A DNA stretch of 43,624 nucleotides from a virus. Made by a program: the position numbers and the translations under genes. The stretch spans positions 1-43,624 of IMG/VR virus record IMGVR_UViG_3300046694_000290; one strand, given 5' to 3'. The notes beneath the pieces were generated by a model that was given only the letters and a program-made list of their open reading frames with translations, was not told where the DNA came from and made no database searches. Positions 20,156 to 29,691 of this stretch are shown piece after piece (position 1 is the stretch's first letter; each line of letters begins with the position of its first letter).

Positions 20156-23100
20156 GACGCTTCGCGTTGTCATTGTCGGCAACGCGGATTCCGCCGAAGA
20201 CGCGATTCAGGGGCTCGCTGACACGTCCCAGGACGCGGGCGGCCAGGTCGACGCCATGGGCGGGAAGTTCGGGAAGTTCAAGGGCGTTCTAGCGGGCATG
20301 GGGGCCGCCGTTCTGGCGGCCCTTCCCCTCGCTGGTCTTATGGCCTTCTCGAAGGGTCTCGACGAGATCGAGAACCGGTCGAAGCTTGCGGCTCAGCTCG
20401 GTCTTACGGGCAAGGATGCGGCTCAGGCCGGCAAGCTTGCGGGCGACCTTTACGTTTCCGGCTTCGGCGAGTCGACGGCCGAGACTGGCGAGATAGTCAA
20501 GCGGGTCTCTCAAGACCTGAACATGTCGGTTAACGACGTGGACTTTAAGCCGATCGCCGATAAGGTCGGCACCATTTCGAAGGTCATGGATCAGGAGATA
20601 GGCGGCACTACTCGGGCCGTTACCAACCTTCTCCGAAATGGCCTGGCGAAGAATGCTGACGAAGCTCTCGATATTGTCGCCGCGGGCTTCACTCACGGAG
20701 TCGACAAGAGCGAAGACTTCCTTGACACCCTGAACGAATATGGAACTCAGTTCAGGAAGATGGGTCTCGACGGTGCTACGGCTACCGGCATTCTTTCCCA
20801 GGGCCTAAAGGGTGGCGCGCGTGACGCCGACTTGGTCGCCGATGCGATCAAGGAATTCTCTATTCGCGCGATTGACGGCAGCAAGACCACAGCTGACGGA
20901 TTCAAGGCTATCGGTCTTAACGCGGGCGACATGGCGAAGCGTATCGGTAAGGGCGGTAAGTCTGCCTCAGACGCGCTTCAGGAAACCATGGACAAGCTTC
21001 GGGGGATGAAGGACCCGGTTAAGCAGAGTGCCGCCGCTACGGCGCTTTTCGGTACTCAGTCCGAGGATTTGGGTAAGGCCCTTTACTCGATTGACCCGAA
21101 GAACGCGGTTGCCTCCCTGGGCAAGGTTGGCGGTGCGGCCGATCAGATGGCCGACACCATGCACAACAACGCTGCGGCGAAACTGGAGACGTTTAAACGG
21201 AAGCTCGAAATGGGCTTCACGAACGCTGCGGCTTCAGCGATTACCGCGTTCGACGGCCTCGGCCAGAAGCTCGGTCCCACCTTCGACAAGATCGGCCAGG
21301 CTACGGCCCCGTTCATGCGGGGCCTGGGCGAGATCGGATCGAGGATCAAGACCAGCTTCGAGACGGGGGCCGCACGTACCGCGCTCGACCAGCTCGGGCA
21401 GAAGCTCTCTGGTATCTGGTCGGTGGTTGGGCCGGCCCTGTCTCAGTTCGTGACGTTCTTCAAGACTCAGCTAATGCCGGTCTTTCAAGAGCTTTGGACG
21501 AAGGCTCAGCCTGTTCTCGTTCAGCTCTGGCAGACCTTCATGACCTATCTCGACTTTATCAAGGTTGAGATCCAGGGATTCATAACCGTTGTGAAGTGGC
21601 TTTGGCAGACCTTCGGGGCCACGATTATCAGCTATGTGAAGGTCGCATGGGATGCCGTGTGGCAGGTCATTTCCGGTGTGCTCTCGGTTATCCAGGGAAT
21701 CTACAACGTCTTCATAGGCGTCTTTACTGGTGACTGGTCGAGGGCCTGGCAGGGTATCAAGCAAATCTTCTCGGGTGTCTGGAACATCATCGTTGGGCTT
21801 TTCCGGGCCGTCTGGAACACGATAAAGACGGTTCTGAAGCTCGGTGTCGACGCCGTGAAGGGGATTTGGTCCCTGGCTTGGAAGGCCGTTAGCTCGCTCT
21901 TCAAGAGCATTTGGAGCGGGATAACCGGACACTTCTCTAGCGTCATGAGCACTCTTCGCGGCTATGCGTCCTCGGGCGTTAACGCCGTGAAGAACTTCTT
22001 CGTGAACGGCTTCACGTCCCTGTATACGGCGGCGAAGGGCAAGCTCTCTAGTCTCGTCTCGGCCGTGAAGGAGATTCCCGGTAAGGCGAAGGCCGCCCTG
22101 TCTGGTCTTCCTGGCCAGATGCTCAGCATCGGCAAGAACATCATTCAGGGAATCGTCAACGGCATCCGGGGTTCCCTCGGCTCCGTGATGAGCGCGGCTC
22201 AGGCCATCGTCGACAAGATCCCTGGCCCGATTAAGAAGGCCCTGGGAATCCACTCGCCTTCCCGCGTCATGAAGGAAATCGGTAAGTGGGTCACCGAAGG
22301 TCTCGTTAAGGGCATGCTCGGCGGAACCAAGAAGGTTGCGGCTACCTCGAAGAAGCTTCATGAGCTGGTCACGAAGGCTTACAAGGGTAAGGCTATTTCG
22401 AAGAAGAAGGCGAACAGCCTTCACGACTACATCTCGAAGCAGAACAAGAAGCTGACGAAGCTTTCAAAGCAGCGTGAAGATGTTGCTAAGAAGATCACGG
22501 CCGCGAACGCGAAGCTGACTGATCTCAAGAAGGCTAAGGCCGATATGGCTTCTTCGGTGTCCTCGAAGGCGAAGGACTACGGCTCTTTCATGGGGGCTCT
22601 CGACACTTCGCAGTACGGGGACAACTCGGCTAGCGCGATCATCGGTCGCCTGAAGGCGAAGCTGAAGGGCATCGTCGACTTCCGAAAGAACCTTGCCACC
22701 CTGGCGAAGCGTGGCCTCGGTAAGGGCATCATTTCGGAACTTGCCCAGGCCGGCCCCGAAGAGGGCGGCCAGATGGCCGCGGCCCTTCTTAACGCGGGTG
22801 GCGGACAGATCAAGGAACTGAACTCGACCTACTCGGCGATCGGTTCGCAGTCTGACGCTCTCGGCAAGCAAGTGTCGAGCAACTACTACGATGCGGGCAT
22901 TCACGCGACCGAGGGCCTTATTCGCGGCCTGAAGGCCCGAGAGAAGCACCTGACTAGGTCTATCGAGAACATGTCGAAGGCCATGGTTAAGGCCCTGAAG
23001 AAGGCCCTGGGGATCAAGTCTCCTAGCCGTGTCTTCATGGGCCTGGGCGGCTTCACCGCTCAGGGCTTCGAGCATGGCATTCGGAAGGGCCAGGGCGACA

Positions 23101-23339
23101 TTCAGAAGGCTGTCGACGAGATGGCGGGCACTCGCCCGACCGGTCGGCTTGCTAACAGGTCTATAGCCCGTGCAATGGCCCTTCAGGGGGCCTCGGCCGG
23201 CCAGGCCGCCCCGGTGGTTCACGTCACCGTTCAGGGCAACGTCACGGCCGAGAAGGCTCTAGCCAAGAGCATTGCCACCACCATTCGAGACGAGATCGTT
23301 CGCAACGGAAAGCGCAACGGGGGAAGGACGGGACTCTAA
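20142..23339 (+). CDS. Tape measure protein
   Basis: A 1065-residue protein setting tail length. It has glycine/alanine-rich hydrophobic stretches near the N-terminus (GVLAGMGAAVLAALPLAGLMA), a long tryptophan-rich membrane-like region around residues 480-600 with repeated IW/VW patterns, and a lysine-rich helical part near 740-800. Twice it has PGPIKKALGIHSPSRVMKEIG-like motifs, as seen in many tape measure proteins. Its length predicts a tail near 150 nm. ATG with GGAG further upstream. Confidence 0.93.
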   Translation: MADSRTLRVVIVGNADSAEDAIQGLADTSQDAGGQVDAMGGKFGKFKGVLAGMGAAVLAALPLAGLMAFSKGLDEIENRSKLAAQLGLTGKDAAQAGKLAGDLYVSGFGESTAETGEIVKRVSQDLNMSVNDVDFKPIADKVGTISKVMDQEIGGTTRAVTNLLRNGLAKNADEALDIVAAGFTHGVDKSEDFLDTLNEYGTQFRKMGLDGATATGILSQGLKGGARDADLVADAIKEFSIRAIDGSKTTADGFKAIGLNAGDMAKRIGKGGKSASDALQETMDKLRGMKDPVKQSAAATALFGTQSEDLGKALYSIDPKNAVASLGKVGGAADQMADTMHNNAAAKLETFKRKLEMGFTNAAASAITAFDGLGQKLGPTFDKIGQATAPFMRGLGEIGSRIKTSFETGAARTALDQLGQKLSGIWSVVGPALSQFVTFFKTQLMPVFQELWTKAQPVLVQLWQTFMTYLDFIKVEIQGFITVVKWLWQTFGATIISYVKVAWDAVWQVISGVLSVIQGIYNVFIGVFTGDWSRAWQGIKQIFSGVWNIIVGLFRAVWNTIKTVLKLGVDAVKGIWSLAWKAVSSLFKSIWSGITGHFSSVMSTLRGYASSGVNAVKNFFVNGFTSLYTAAKGKLSSLVSAVKEIPGKAKAALSGLPGQMLSIGKNIIQGIVNGIRGSLGSVMSAAQAIVDKIPGPIKKALGIHSPSRVMKEIGKWVTEGLVKGMLGGTKKVAATSKKLHELVTKAYKGKAISKKKANSLHDYISKQNKKLTKLSKQREDVAKKITAANAKLTDLKKAKADMASSVSSKAKDYGSFMGALDTSQYGDNSASAIIGRLKAKLKGIVDFRKNLATLAKRGLGKGIISELAQAGPEEGGQMAAALLNAGGGQIKELNSTYSAIGSQSDALGKQVSSNYYDAGIHATEGLIRGLKAREKHLTRSIENMSKAMVKALKKALGIKSPSRVFMGLGGFTAQGFEHGIRKGQGDIQKAVDEMAGTRPTGRLANRSIARAMALQGASAGQAAPVVHVTVQGNVTAEKALAKSIATTIRDEIVRNGKRNGGRTGL
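21191..21198. promoter_or_regulatory. GTTTAAAC site inside the tape measure gene
   Basis: The only full palindrome GTTTAAAC in the rightward late block, inside coding sequence. Confidence 0.4.
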
Positions 23340-23341
23340 GC

Positions 23342-26149
23342 ATGGCTTCAATCCCGAAGGTCACCGTCGAAGTAGCCTTTGACGGTGGCCCCTTCTCCTC
23401 CTCGTATTCGTGGACCGACATTAGCGATTACGTCGAGGGGTTTCAGGTCCGGCGCGGCCGGAACAATGAGCTGGACCGGATCGAGGCGGGAACACTTTCC
23501 CTGAAGCTCGATAACAGCGATGGGCGTTTCACCCCCGGCAAACAGAAGTTGGGGGGGAACATCCTCTCTGGCTTTGATGGTGTCTATACGTGGGATCTCA
23601 GTAACCGCGCGAACAACACGATCATTTCGACTATCAATATCGGCCAGGTGGACAACGACCAGAAGACGCGGGTTATGTCCCGAACGGTCTGGACGAACGG
23701 CCGCCCGGTCTCCTGCTATTTCGCTGTGAAGTGGCTCGACGCGAGCGGGAACACGATTCGATGGGTGCAGGGAACGCGCTTCGTGGCCGACTGGACGAAG
23801 GCCGTTTACACGCACGAAGAGGCTCCCCCCGCCGGAACGGCTACGGCCGTTCTGTACATCTACGCGGACACCTACCCCGAGGGAAACACGGGCGTCTTTG
23901 AGGCGTACGGGGAAAAGGCCGAGTGGTACAAGACTCAGCCGTATTACCCGAACGTTCTCCCTCGGCGACGCGTCCGCGCTCGTACCTCGAACCTCACCCC
24001 GAAGGACGTTTCAACGGGCGGGGATATCACGCGCAGTACGAACAACTTCAGCGTGTTCGGTACGGGCACGTCAATGATTTGGGACAACGGAACCGCGAAG
24101 TCGGGTTCGGGTTCCATCCGTCCGACCTTCGGCAACAACGGCACTAGCGATTTCGCTAGCTACCTGAGATGCGGTTTCGTGTCGAGCGGGAAGATTCTCG
24201 GCCTGGCCCGAGTCGTTCCCGGTACTGGATACAGTGCGGCTGCACAGATTCAACGCCACTGGAATTCCGTTCCCGTGAACGTGGCCGGCCGTGTCCGCTG
24301 GTTCGACGTGAACGGAAACAGCCTGGGCACGTCGGCCCTGGGAACGCAGGTAACGCCCGGTATCGGGTCTTGGACCCAGGTGTCTGCCGTTGGTCAATGG
24401 TCGCCCTCGGGGGCGGCCTGGGCGGCCTTTGAGATCGGCTCTATAGGGGGCGACAACAGCGCCGTTATCTTCGTCGAGGAAGTTCAGTTCGAGCTAGGTA
24501 CTTCACTCTCTCCGTGGACTCCGGGCGGTTCGATCTTTCACGGGTACATCGAGAAATGGCCCGTTGCTGTCGACGGCCTTACTGCCTCGGTCGACGTTTC
24601 GGCCGTGGACGGTTTCTCAGTCCTCAGCAACACCGATCTTCGGGCCGCTATGCAAGCCGAGATACTTCGGGCCGAACCCCTCGGGTATTGGACCCTCGGC
24701 GATGCGGTCGGCTCGACCAGGCTTGAGAATCTGGCGAACGACCAGCAACCGGCGAAGCTTCTTTCTTCGAAGTACGGTCCGGGCACTCCCCTTCTCGGTG
24801 CTGACTCCATTGTGGCCAGGGATGCGACCACCTGTTACAGCCTGGCGAACGTGTCGAGCAATCAGGGAACGGTCGTTGATATCTGCGAAGCCGGTACGAG
24901 AACGTTCCCCCTGGGAACGGATTTCACGGTTGGCTTCTGGACCAACCCGACTCGGCCGAGTTCCGGTAACTGGGTAACCCTCTTTCAGGGGTGGGCGGAC
25001 ACCGGTAACGAATTGCTGAAGATCCGAATGGACAGTAACGGCTATCTCGGAGTCACGACGACTTACACGGACGGCACGGTTACTAGCTTCGTGTCTGGCT
25101 CCGCCCTAAGCTCGGGCGTTTCGCACTTCATCATGGTTCACATTGAGCAGGGCGTTACGCGGCTGTACTACGACGGGGATTTCCGGGATTCGGACACCGG
25201 TCCGACTCCGACGAACAAGGATATCCGTGACCTTCGGTGGGCGTCCTTTGGCGGTAGGCAAGCCGGTACGATCGCCAACGAATACGCGAACGGCCGGCAC
25301 GGCCACCTGTTCATCATGGATCGTCGTATGTCCTGGCAGGAACAGCGGGATATCTGGAGTCTCGGCCAGGGTGCAGCCTTGACCGAGAACGAGAACGCTC
25401 GCATCGGGCGTATCGCGGACATGGCGAAGTATGAGGGCGAGACGGCCCTAGACGCGGGTCTCAGCACGCTTCTAGAGCCTGACTGGAGTACGGGCGCGAG
25501 TGCGCTTGACGAGCTTCAGGGGGCCGCTCAGGACGCTTCCGGGTACCTCTTCATGGATGGTGACGGAACGCTTACGTATCACAACCGGGCGCGGCGTCAA
25601 GCGGCGGCGGTTCGGTTCACGTTGGGCGATAGCGTGGGGCTTCCTTGGGAGCCTGGCCTTCAGTTCGAAATGGACGATGACCGCATTATCAATGAGGTCA
25701 CGTACAAGCGGACAAACGGCGTTGAAGGTGTCCTGAAGGATCAGGCTTCGATTGCTGCGTACGGCCGTAAGTCGACGAGCATTGAGCTAGGGGTGACTTC
25801 GGATCAAGCGATTCAGGATGCGGCTTACACGCGGCTGAATACGTACGCTCAGCCTATGGTTCGGTGCGATTCGGTGACGCTGAAGGCTTCGGCTACTCCG
25901 GGCCTGTTCTTCGTCGCCCTGGGCGTCGAGATCGGCGACCGGATCACGCTTACCGATCTGCCTACGGCGGCCCCGGATTCGGAACTTGACTTCTATGTCG
26001 AGGCGATCGACACCGACGTTTCCGTGAGCGGGTCAACCCTCGAATGGGTGACGACTCTTTCCCTGTCACCGGCCGATGGTTCCGACGTGTGGATTCTCGA
26101 AGATTCCGCGCTAGGCAGGCTCGACCGTACGGCGGTCCTGGCCTACTGA
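23342..26149 (+). CDS. Large minor tail protein with LamG/concanavalin-like domain
   Basis: A 935-residue tail-tip protein. The first 100 residues (SSYSWTDISDYVEGFQVRRGRNNELDRIEAGTLSLKLDN) are of the distal-tail type. Residues about 500-680 (FTVGFWTNPTRP...WVTLFQGW, LYYDGDFRDS, RWASFGGRQAG) form a LamG/concanavalin-like sugar-binding fold, and the C-terminal part again looks baseplate-like. It probably joins host adhesion with the tail-tip hub. It starts three bases after the tape measure stop. Confidence 0.8.
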   Translation: MASIPKVTVEVAFDGGPFSSSYSWTDISDYVEGFQVRRGRNNELDRIEAGTLSLKLDNSDGRFTPGKQKLGGNILSGFDGVYTWDLSNRANNTIISTINIGQVDNDQKTRVMSRTVWTNGRPVSCYFAVKWLDASGNTIRWVQGTRFVADWTKAVYTHEEAPPAGTATAVLYIYADTYPEGNTGVFEAYGEKAEWYKTQPYYPNVLPRRRVRARTSNLTPKDVSTGGDITRSTNNFSVFGTGTSMIWDNGTAKSGSGSIRPTFGNNGTSDFASYLRCGFVSSGKILGLARVVPGTGYSAAAQIQRHWNSVPVNVAGRVRWFDVNGNSLGTSALGTQVTPGIGSWTQVSAVGQWSPSGAAWAAFEIGSIGGDNSAVIFVEEVQFELGTSLSPWTPGGSIFHGYIEKWPVAVDGLTASVDVSAVDGFSVLSNTDLRAAMQAEILRAEPLGYWTLGDAVGSTRLENLANDQQPAKLLSSKYGPGTPLLGADSIVARDATTCYSLANVSSNQGTVVDICEAGTRTFPLGTDFTVGFWTNPTRPSSGNWVTLFQGWADTGNELLKIRMDSNGYLGVTTTYTDGTVTSFVSGSALSSGVSHFIMVHIEQGVTRLYYDGDFRDSDTGPTPTNKDIRDLRWASFGGRQAGTIANEYANGRHGHLFIMDRRMSWQEQRDIWSLGQGAALTENENARIGRIADMAKYEGETALDAGLSTLLEPDWSTGASALDELQGAAQDASGYLFMDGDGTLTYHNRARRQAAAVRFTLGDSVGLPWEPGLQFEMDDDRIINEVTYKRTNGVEGVLKDQASIAAYGRKSTSIELGVTSDQAIQDAAYTRLNTYAQPMVRCDSVTLKASATPGLFFVALGVEIGDRITLTDLPTAAPDSELDFYVEAIDTDVSVSGSTLEWVTTLSLSPADGSDVWILEDSALGRLDRTAVLAY
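23804..23811 (+). promoter_or_regulatory. GTTTACAC site inside the minor tail gene
   Basis: GTTTACAC aligned with transcription, within coding sequence. Confidence 0.4.
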
Positions 26150-26156
26150 TAAGCAC

Positions 26157-26164
26157 GTTTACAC
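26157..26164 (+). promoter_or_regulatory. GTTTACAC site after the minor tail gene
   Basis: GTTTACAC eight bases after the minor tail stop and just before a terminator hairpin, aligned with transcription. Confidence 0.45.
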
Positions 26165-26170
26165 GCCCTG

Positions 26171-26193
26171 GGGGCGGCCTTCCTGGCCGCCCC
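26171..26193 (+). terminator. Terminator after the minor tail gene
   Basis: Nine-base-pair GGGGCGGCC/GGCCGCCCC stem with a short loop followed by TTT. Confidence 0.7.
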
Positions 26194-26228
26194 TTTGGTG
26201 TGTCTTCCCCCTTTGGAGTCTGGCCGCT

Positions 26229-26771
26229 ATGGCTACCATTCCCGCTACTCAAAGCTTCCTCGCGGGTGAGAAGGTCACGGCATCGAAACTGATTGCTGCG
26301 GCTAAAACCCCGATCGACTTCCTGATGAACCCGCCGCGTGTAAACGCGTATGCGAGTGCTGTCACTCCCTTGACTACCTCCGTAAGCACGTTGATTCCGT
26401 TCGATACGGAACCGTGGGACACGGATTCGATGCACTCGACGACGACTAACCCGAGTCGCATCACAATCAACACTTCTGGTCAGTACCTGGTGACCTTCTA
26501 CGGTCGCTTCCTCAGCAACTCGGCCGGCTACCGACAGTTGAACCTTCGGCTCAACTCGGGCGGAAACTCGGGTGCAGGAAACACCGTGAGTACCGTGAAC
26601 TATGCCGCCGTTAACGGGTCTTCTACTTTCGTAACACGAACTTTCGAACTCGCTTGCGTTGCTGGCGACCACTACGAACTTTTCGCCTGGCAAAACTGCG
26701 GCTCGACGCTGAACCTCGAATCGGGTCAGCGCGTGACCGGAATGGAATTCCGTTGGCTCGGTATCTCCTGA
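26229..26771 (+). CDS. Tail fibre / receptor-binding protein candidate
   Basis: A 180-residue protein. A short N-terminal anchor (ATIPATQSFLAGEKVTASKL) is typical of proteins attached to the tail tip; the rest (LIPFDTEPWDTDSMH, YLVTFYGRFLSNSAGYRQLNLRL, FELACVAGDHYELFAWQNCG) looks like a C1q/TNF-type jelly-roll receptor-binding head. ATG start. Host-range role is inferred from its place before the lysis genes. Confidence 0.75.
   Translation: MATIPATQSFLAGEKVTASKLIAAAKTPIDFLMNPPRVNAYASAVTPLTTSVSTLIPFDTEPWDTDSMHSTTTNPSRITINTSGQYLVTFYGRFLSNSAGYRQLNLRLNSGGNSGAGNTVSTVNYAAVNGSSTFVTRTFELACVAGDHYELFAWQNCGSTLNLESGQRVTGMEFRWLGIS
26338..26345 (-). promoter_or_regulatory. GTTTACAC site in reverse orientation
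   Basis: Reads GTGTAAAC on the plus strand, so it is opposed to transcription of the fibre gene. It is one of only two reversed sites. Confidence 0.4.
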
Positions 26772-26790
26772 TCATCTGAAAGATAGTCCC

Positions 26791-27120
26791 TTGACTCTCC
26801 TCGGTATCGCCGGATGGGTCTTCGGTGCTCTCGCTTCCCTCGGCGCCCTCGGGGCCGCCTACGTCCGTGTGCGATCGGATGCGGATAACGCTACGGCCGA
26901 GATTTGGAAGGGCGAGGCAGAAGCACAGAAGGCCCGAGCTGATCGGCTCGAAGCACAACTTGACGAACTAAGCGGCCGTGTCGCACGGCTCGAAGCCGAG
27001 AACCGGCACCTTTCCGAGCTTGTCACTGGGCAAGCCGCTATTGCCGATCTGAAGGCCCTTGTCCTGGCCCAACACCAGGAACTCACTTCCCTTATTCGAA
27101 CCGCCCCGGAAGGAAACTGA
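26791..27120 (+). CDS. Membrane-anchored coiled-coil protein of the lysis module
   Basis: A 109-residue protein starting at TTG. An N-terminal membrane span (LLGIAGWVFGALASLGALGAAYV) is followed by a long coiled coil (EAEAQKARADRLEAQLDELSGRVARLEAENRHLSEL). It sits directly before the endolysin, so it may be a second holin-like or lysis-regulating protein. The ribosome site is weak (GAAAG). Topology rather than sequence family supports the call. Confidence 0.65.
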   Translation: MTLLGIAGWVFGALASLGALGAAYVRVRSDADNATAEIWKGEAEAQKARADRLEAQLDELSGRVARLEAENRHLSELVTGQAAIADLKALVLAQHQELTSLIRTAPEGN

Positions 27121-27122
27121 CA

Positions 27123-27977
27123 ATGGATTTCGTACAGGCTAAGTGGTACGGCCCTGGCCGGACCGTTCCCATTCGCGTGATCGTCATTCACGACATGGAG
27201 GCCCCCGAGGGGCCGCTTACTGCCGAGAACATCGCGCATTGGTTCGCCACTATGTCCGCTAGCTCGAAGGCTTCGGCGCATGTGTGCGTGGACAACAACA
27301 GCGCCGTTCGCTGCGTCGCCGATGGTGACCGGGCCTGGCATGCACCGGGTGCGAACTCTGACGGCCTGGGCATCGAGCTTGCCGGGTACGCGCGCCAGTC
27401 TCGGGCCGAGTGGCTTGACCAGTATTCGAAGGGCGTGCTCGACCAGGCCGCGCGTGTGGTGGCCGGCTGGTGCCAGAAGCACAACATCCCGGCCCGGAAG
27501 CTCACCGCTTCCGAGCTGAAGGCCGGTAAGCGCGGGATCGTCGGTCACCGTGACGTGTCGGCGGCCTACGGCCAGACTGACCACACCGACCCCGGCCCCA
27601 ACTTCCCTTGGGACTACTTCCTTTCGCGGGTGAACGCGTACCTGAACCCGAAGCCTTCGGCCCCTGCCCCTGCCCCGGCCCCGAAGCCCTCGGCTCCGAA
27701 GCCGAAGCCCCCGAAGTACGTCCCCCCGAAGTTCCCGACCGGCCTGAAGCCGGATAGCTCGAAGCCCTCGGCGAAGACGCTTCAGCGTGCCCTGAAGGCC
27801 GCTGGATTCATGAACAAGAGCGTTCCCGAGTCGGCCAACTACGGCCCGAAGACTCAGGAAGGCGTCGGGATCTTCCACCGGAAGTTCCCGCAGTACGCGG
27901 CCCAGGGCTCAACCTGGGATGTAGCTATCGGCCCCAAGGGTTGGGCCGCTCTCTTCAACCGCGCCTATGGCAAGTAA
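27123..27977 (+). CDS. Endolysin: N-acetylmuramoyl-L-alanine amidase
   Basis: A 284-residue endolysin that cuts the amide link between muramic acid and the peptide stem. The Amidase_2 zinc ligands are His23 in VIHDME, His142 in VGHRD, and the DPG motif at 156-158. A proline/alanine/lysine linker (residues about 178-205) joins it to a C-terminal peptidoglycan-binding domain (LQRALKAAGFMNKSVPESANYGPKTQEGV). ATG start three bases after the preceding gene. Confidence 0.93.
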   Translation: MDFVQAKWYGPGRTVPIRVIVIHDMEAPEGPLTAENIAHWFATMSASSKASAHVCVDNNSAVRCVADGDRAWHAPGANSDGLGIELAGYARQSRAEWLDQYSKGVLDQAARVVAGWCQKHNIPARKLTASELKAGKRGIVGHRDVSAAYGQTDHTDPGPNFPWDYFLSRVNAYLNPKPSAPAPAPAPKPSAPKPKPPKYVPPKFPTGLKPDSSKPSAKTLQRALKAAGFMNKSVPESANYGPKTQEGVGIFHRKFPQYAAQGSTWDVAIGPKGWAALFNRAYGK

Positions 27978-27986
27978 GGAACCTCA

Positions 27987-28217
27987 GTGAACTTCGTCAA
28001 GACTCATCCGGCGCGCGTGTACGCGCTTGTCGTGGCCGTCCTCGGCCTAGTGGCCTCCCTGGGCGTCCACGTACCCGAAGGCCAGGTTCTCGGCGTCCTG
28101 GCGGCCGTCCTCGGCCTTCTCGGCGGTGAAGCCGTTCAGCGCGTCGAGGACGCGAAGACGCGTGACGCTCTCCTGTCTCCGTCGCCCGGTCATGTCGGCC
28201 TGGCCGACGAAGGCTAG
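27987..28217 (+). CDS. Holin
   Basis: A 76-residue protein with two close membrane spans (VYALVVAVLGLVASLGV and VLGVLAAVLGLLGGEAV) and a charged tail. It starts at GTG with AAGGA upstream, nine bases after the endolysin, and is followed by a strong terminator that ends the late block. It probably forms the hole that lets the amidase reach the wall. Confidence 0.85.
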   Translation: MNFVKTHPARVYALVVAVLGLVASLGVHVPEGQVLGVLAAVLGLLGGEAVQRVEDAKTRDALLSPSPGHVGLADEG

Positions 28218-28228
28218 GCAGCAACGAA

Positions 28229-28257
28229 CCCCCCGCACCCTTCAGGGTGGCGGGGGG
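28229..28257 (+). terminator. Late-operon terminator after the holin gene
   Basis: CCCCCCGC-ACCC pairs with GGGT-GCGGGGGG with one bulge around a TTCA loop, followed by CTTT. Confidence 0.8.
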
Positions 28258-28277
28258 CTTTCGTCGTTCTACGGGGC

Positions 28278-28285
28278 GTTTACAC
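28278..28285 (+). promoter_or_regulatory. GTTTACAC site after the late terminator
   Basis: GTTTACAC in the intergenic region before the XRE-family gene, aligned with transcription. A weak promoter candidate (TTCGGT, 18 bases, TACCAT) follows it at about 28317-28346. Confidence 0.4.
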
Positions 28286-28385
28286 GGGCCCGCGGTGCCT
28301 CCCTTCGGGCTTCTCCTTCGGTCGCGCCTCCGCGTGGACCTACCATCGAGAGAGAACCGCGCTACTGCGATCCTTCGAGGTGACC

Positions 28386-29597
28386 GTGAGCAACTGGGCC
28401 GAACTGACGAACGGCAAGCGGATCAAGAGCCTTCGAGGCTCCGATATGACACAGCAGGGCCTAGCCGATGCTTCCGGGCTCTCCCTCGCCCTGGTGCAGA
28501 AGGCCGAACAGGACCGAGGGGAACTGTCTGTCGGTTCGCTCCTCAAACTTGCTAACGCCCTGAACACCGATGTCTCCGTGATCCTTGGGCAACAGGCCCC
28601 GCGTCGAGGGATGAACCGGGGCGACAGGGCCGCCCTTCTCCAGTTGTCCGATGCCGTTCATGAGAGCGCACTGGGGGAGTGGGAAGGCATCGAGGACCCG
28701 AGCAGCATTGAGGCCCTGGCCGAAGCCCGCGATCGGGCTTGGTCCGCCTACTGGGCCAGCGATACGGCGAACGTGGCTACCTACGCCGCGAAGGTCCTTA
28801 TGGAGGGGCAAGTCAGGTACGACAGTGCCACGGGTGCCGACCGCGACCGGTTGGGCTCCATCCTGGCAAGCACGTACCGGGTGGCCGCTTCGTGCTCCAC
28901 GGGCTTCGGCCAGCGAGACCTAGCCTTGAGTGCTCTCACGTCGGCGAAGCATCTTGCGCGAGAGGCCGGCGACCCGGTGTTGAGTGCGCTTCTGGAGTCG
29001 ACACTGTCTTGGGTCTACTTGCGTGGGGCGAAGCTTCCCCGAGCGGTGGCCGTCGCGGAACGCGCGGCTTTGGCAATCGAACCGTCATTCAGCAACGGCT
29101 CTCGGCCCGAGCTGGTCGCGTATGGGCGGAACATGATCTCTGCGGCTGTCGCCGCATCTCGGCGCGAAGACCAGGAAGCGGCGGACAACTACCTGTCACA
29201 GGCGCATGCAGCCGCCGCGCGGCTCGGGCGTGACGAGAAGCTTTACGGGACCAGCTTTGGGCCAACTGCCGCGAAGACAGAGGCGGTTGGAATCCATGTC
29301 GCCCTCAAAAACTGGGGTACCGCCCTTCAGCTCGCTGGTCAGCCGGACATGCAAAAGCTTCCCAGGACCATGACGAAGATTGCCCGGAACCGCTATCGGC
29401 TCGACGTTGCTCTAGCGCAGGCCGCTACCGGCCTGTACGACAAGGCGGGTGACACCCTCGTAGAGGTTGGGTTGGACGCGCCCGAGTGGGTGAAGCACCA
29501 GGCCCTACCTGGCGTGATCGGGAAGCGTCTCGCGAAGGTCTCGACGGCGAAGGTGCGTCACATCGGCGAGCTGATCGGCGTTCCCTTGATCTCATGA
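28386..29597 (+). CDS. XRE-family regulator with helical-repeat C-terminus (chromosome-like accessory gene)
   Basis: A 403-residue protein. The N-terminal HTH (residues about 8-58: NGKRIKSLRGSDMTQQGLADASGLSLALVQKAEQDR) is of the XRE type, followed by LGQQAPRRGMNRGDRAALLQLSDAVH and a long alpha-helical, TPR-like region. The same architecture and motif order is common among Streptomyces chromosomal regulators, so I infer acquisition from the host. GTG at 28386 is five bases after GAGG; GTG 28380 is an alternative. It may be expressed from the prophage. Confidence 0.85.
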   Translation: MSNWAELTNGKRIKSLRGSDMTQQGLADASGLSLALVQKAEQDRGELSVGSLLKLANALNTDVSVILGQQAPRRGMNRGDRAALLQLSDAVHESALGEWEGIEDPSSIEALAEARDRAWSAYWASDTANVATYAAKVLMEGQVRYDSATGADRDRLGSILASTYRVAASCSTGFGQRDLALSALTSAKHLAREAGDPVLSALLESTLSWVYLRGAKLPRAVAVAERAALAIEPSFSNGSRPELVAYGRNMISAAVAASRREDQEAADNYLSQAHAAAARLGRDEKLYGTSFGPTAAKTEAVGIHVALKNWGTALQLAGQPDMQKLPRTMTKIARNRYRLDVALAQAATGLYDKAGDTLVEVGLDAPEWVKHQALPGVIGKRLAKVSTAKVRHIGELIGVPLIS

Positions 29598-29691
29598 GTC
29601 GTACGGAGCGTAGGAGTTGAGGCCCTGTCGGTTGGCTCGGTCCTACGAGTCATCACTTCACTATGCGTGATCGAAGCGCCACGATTGATGC

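Noticed and set aside
26772-26796. Promoter using TTGACT at the lysis coiled-coil gene
   Set aside because: TTGACT is also the start of the gene and no -10 box follows within 20 bases; only a partial 17-bp element is present.
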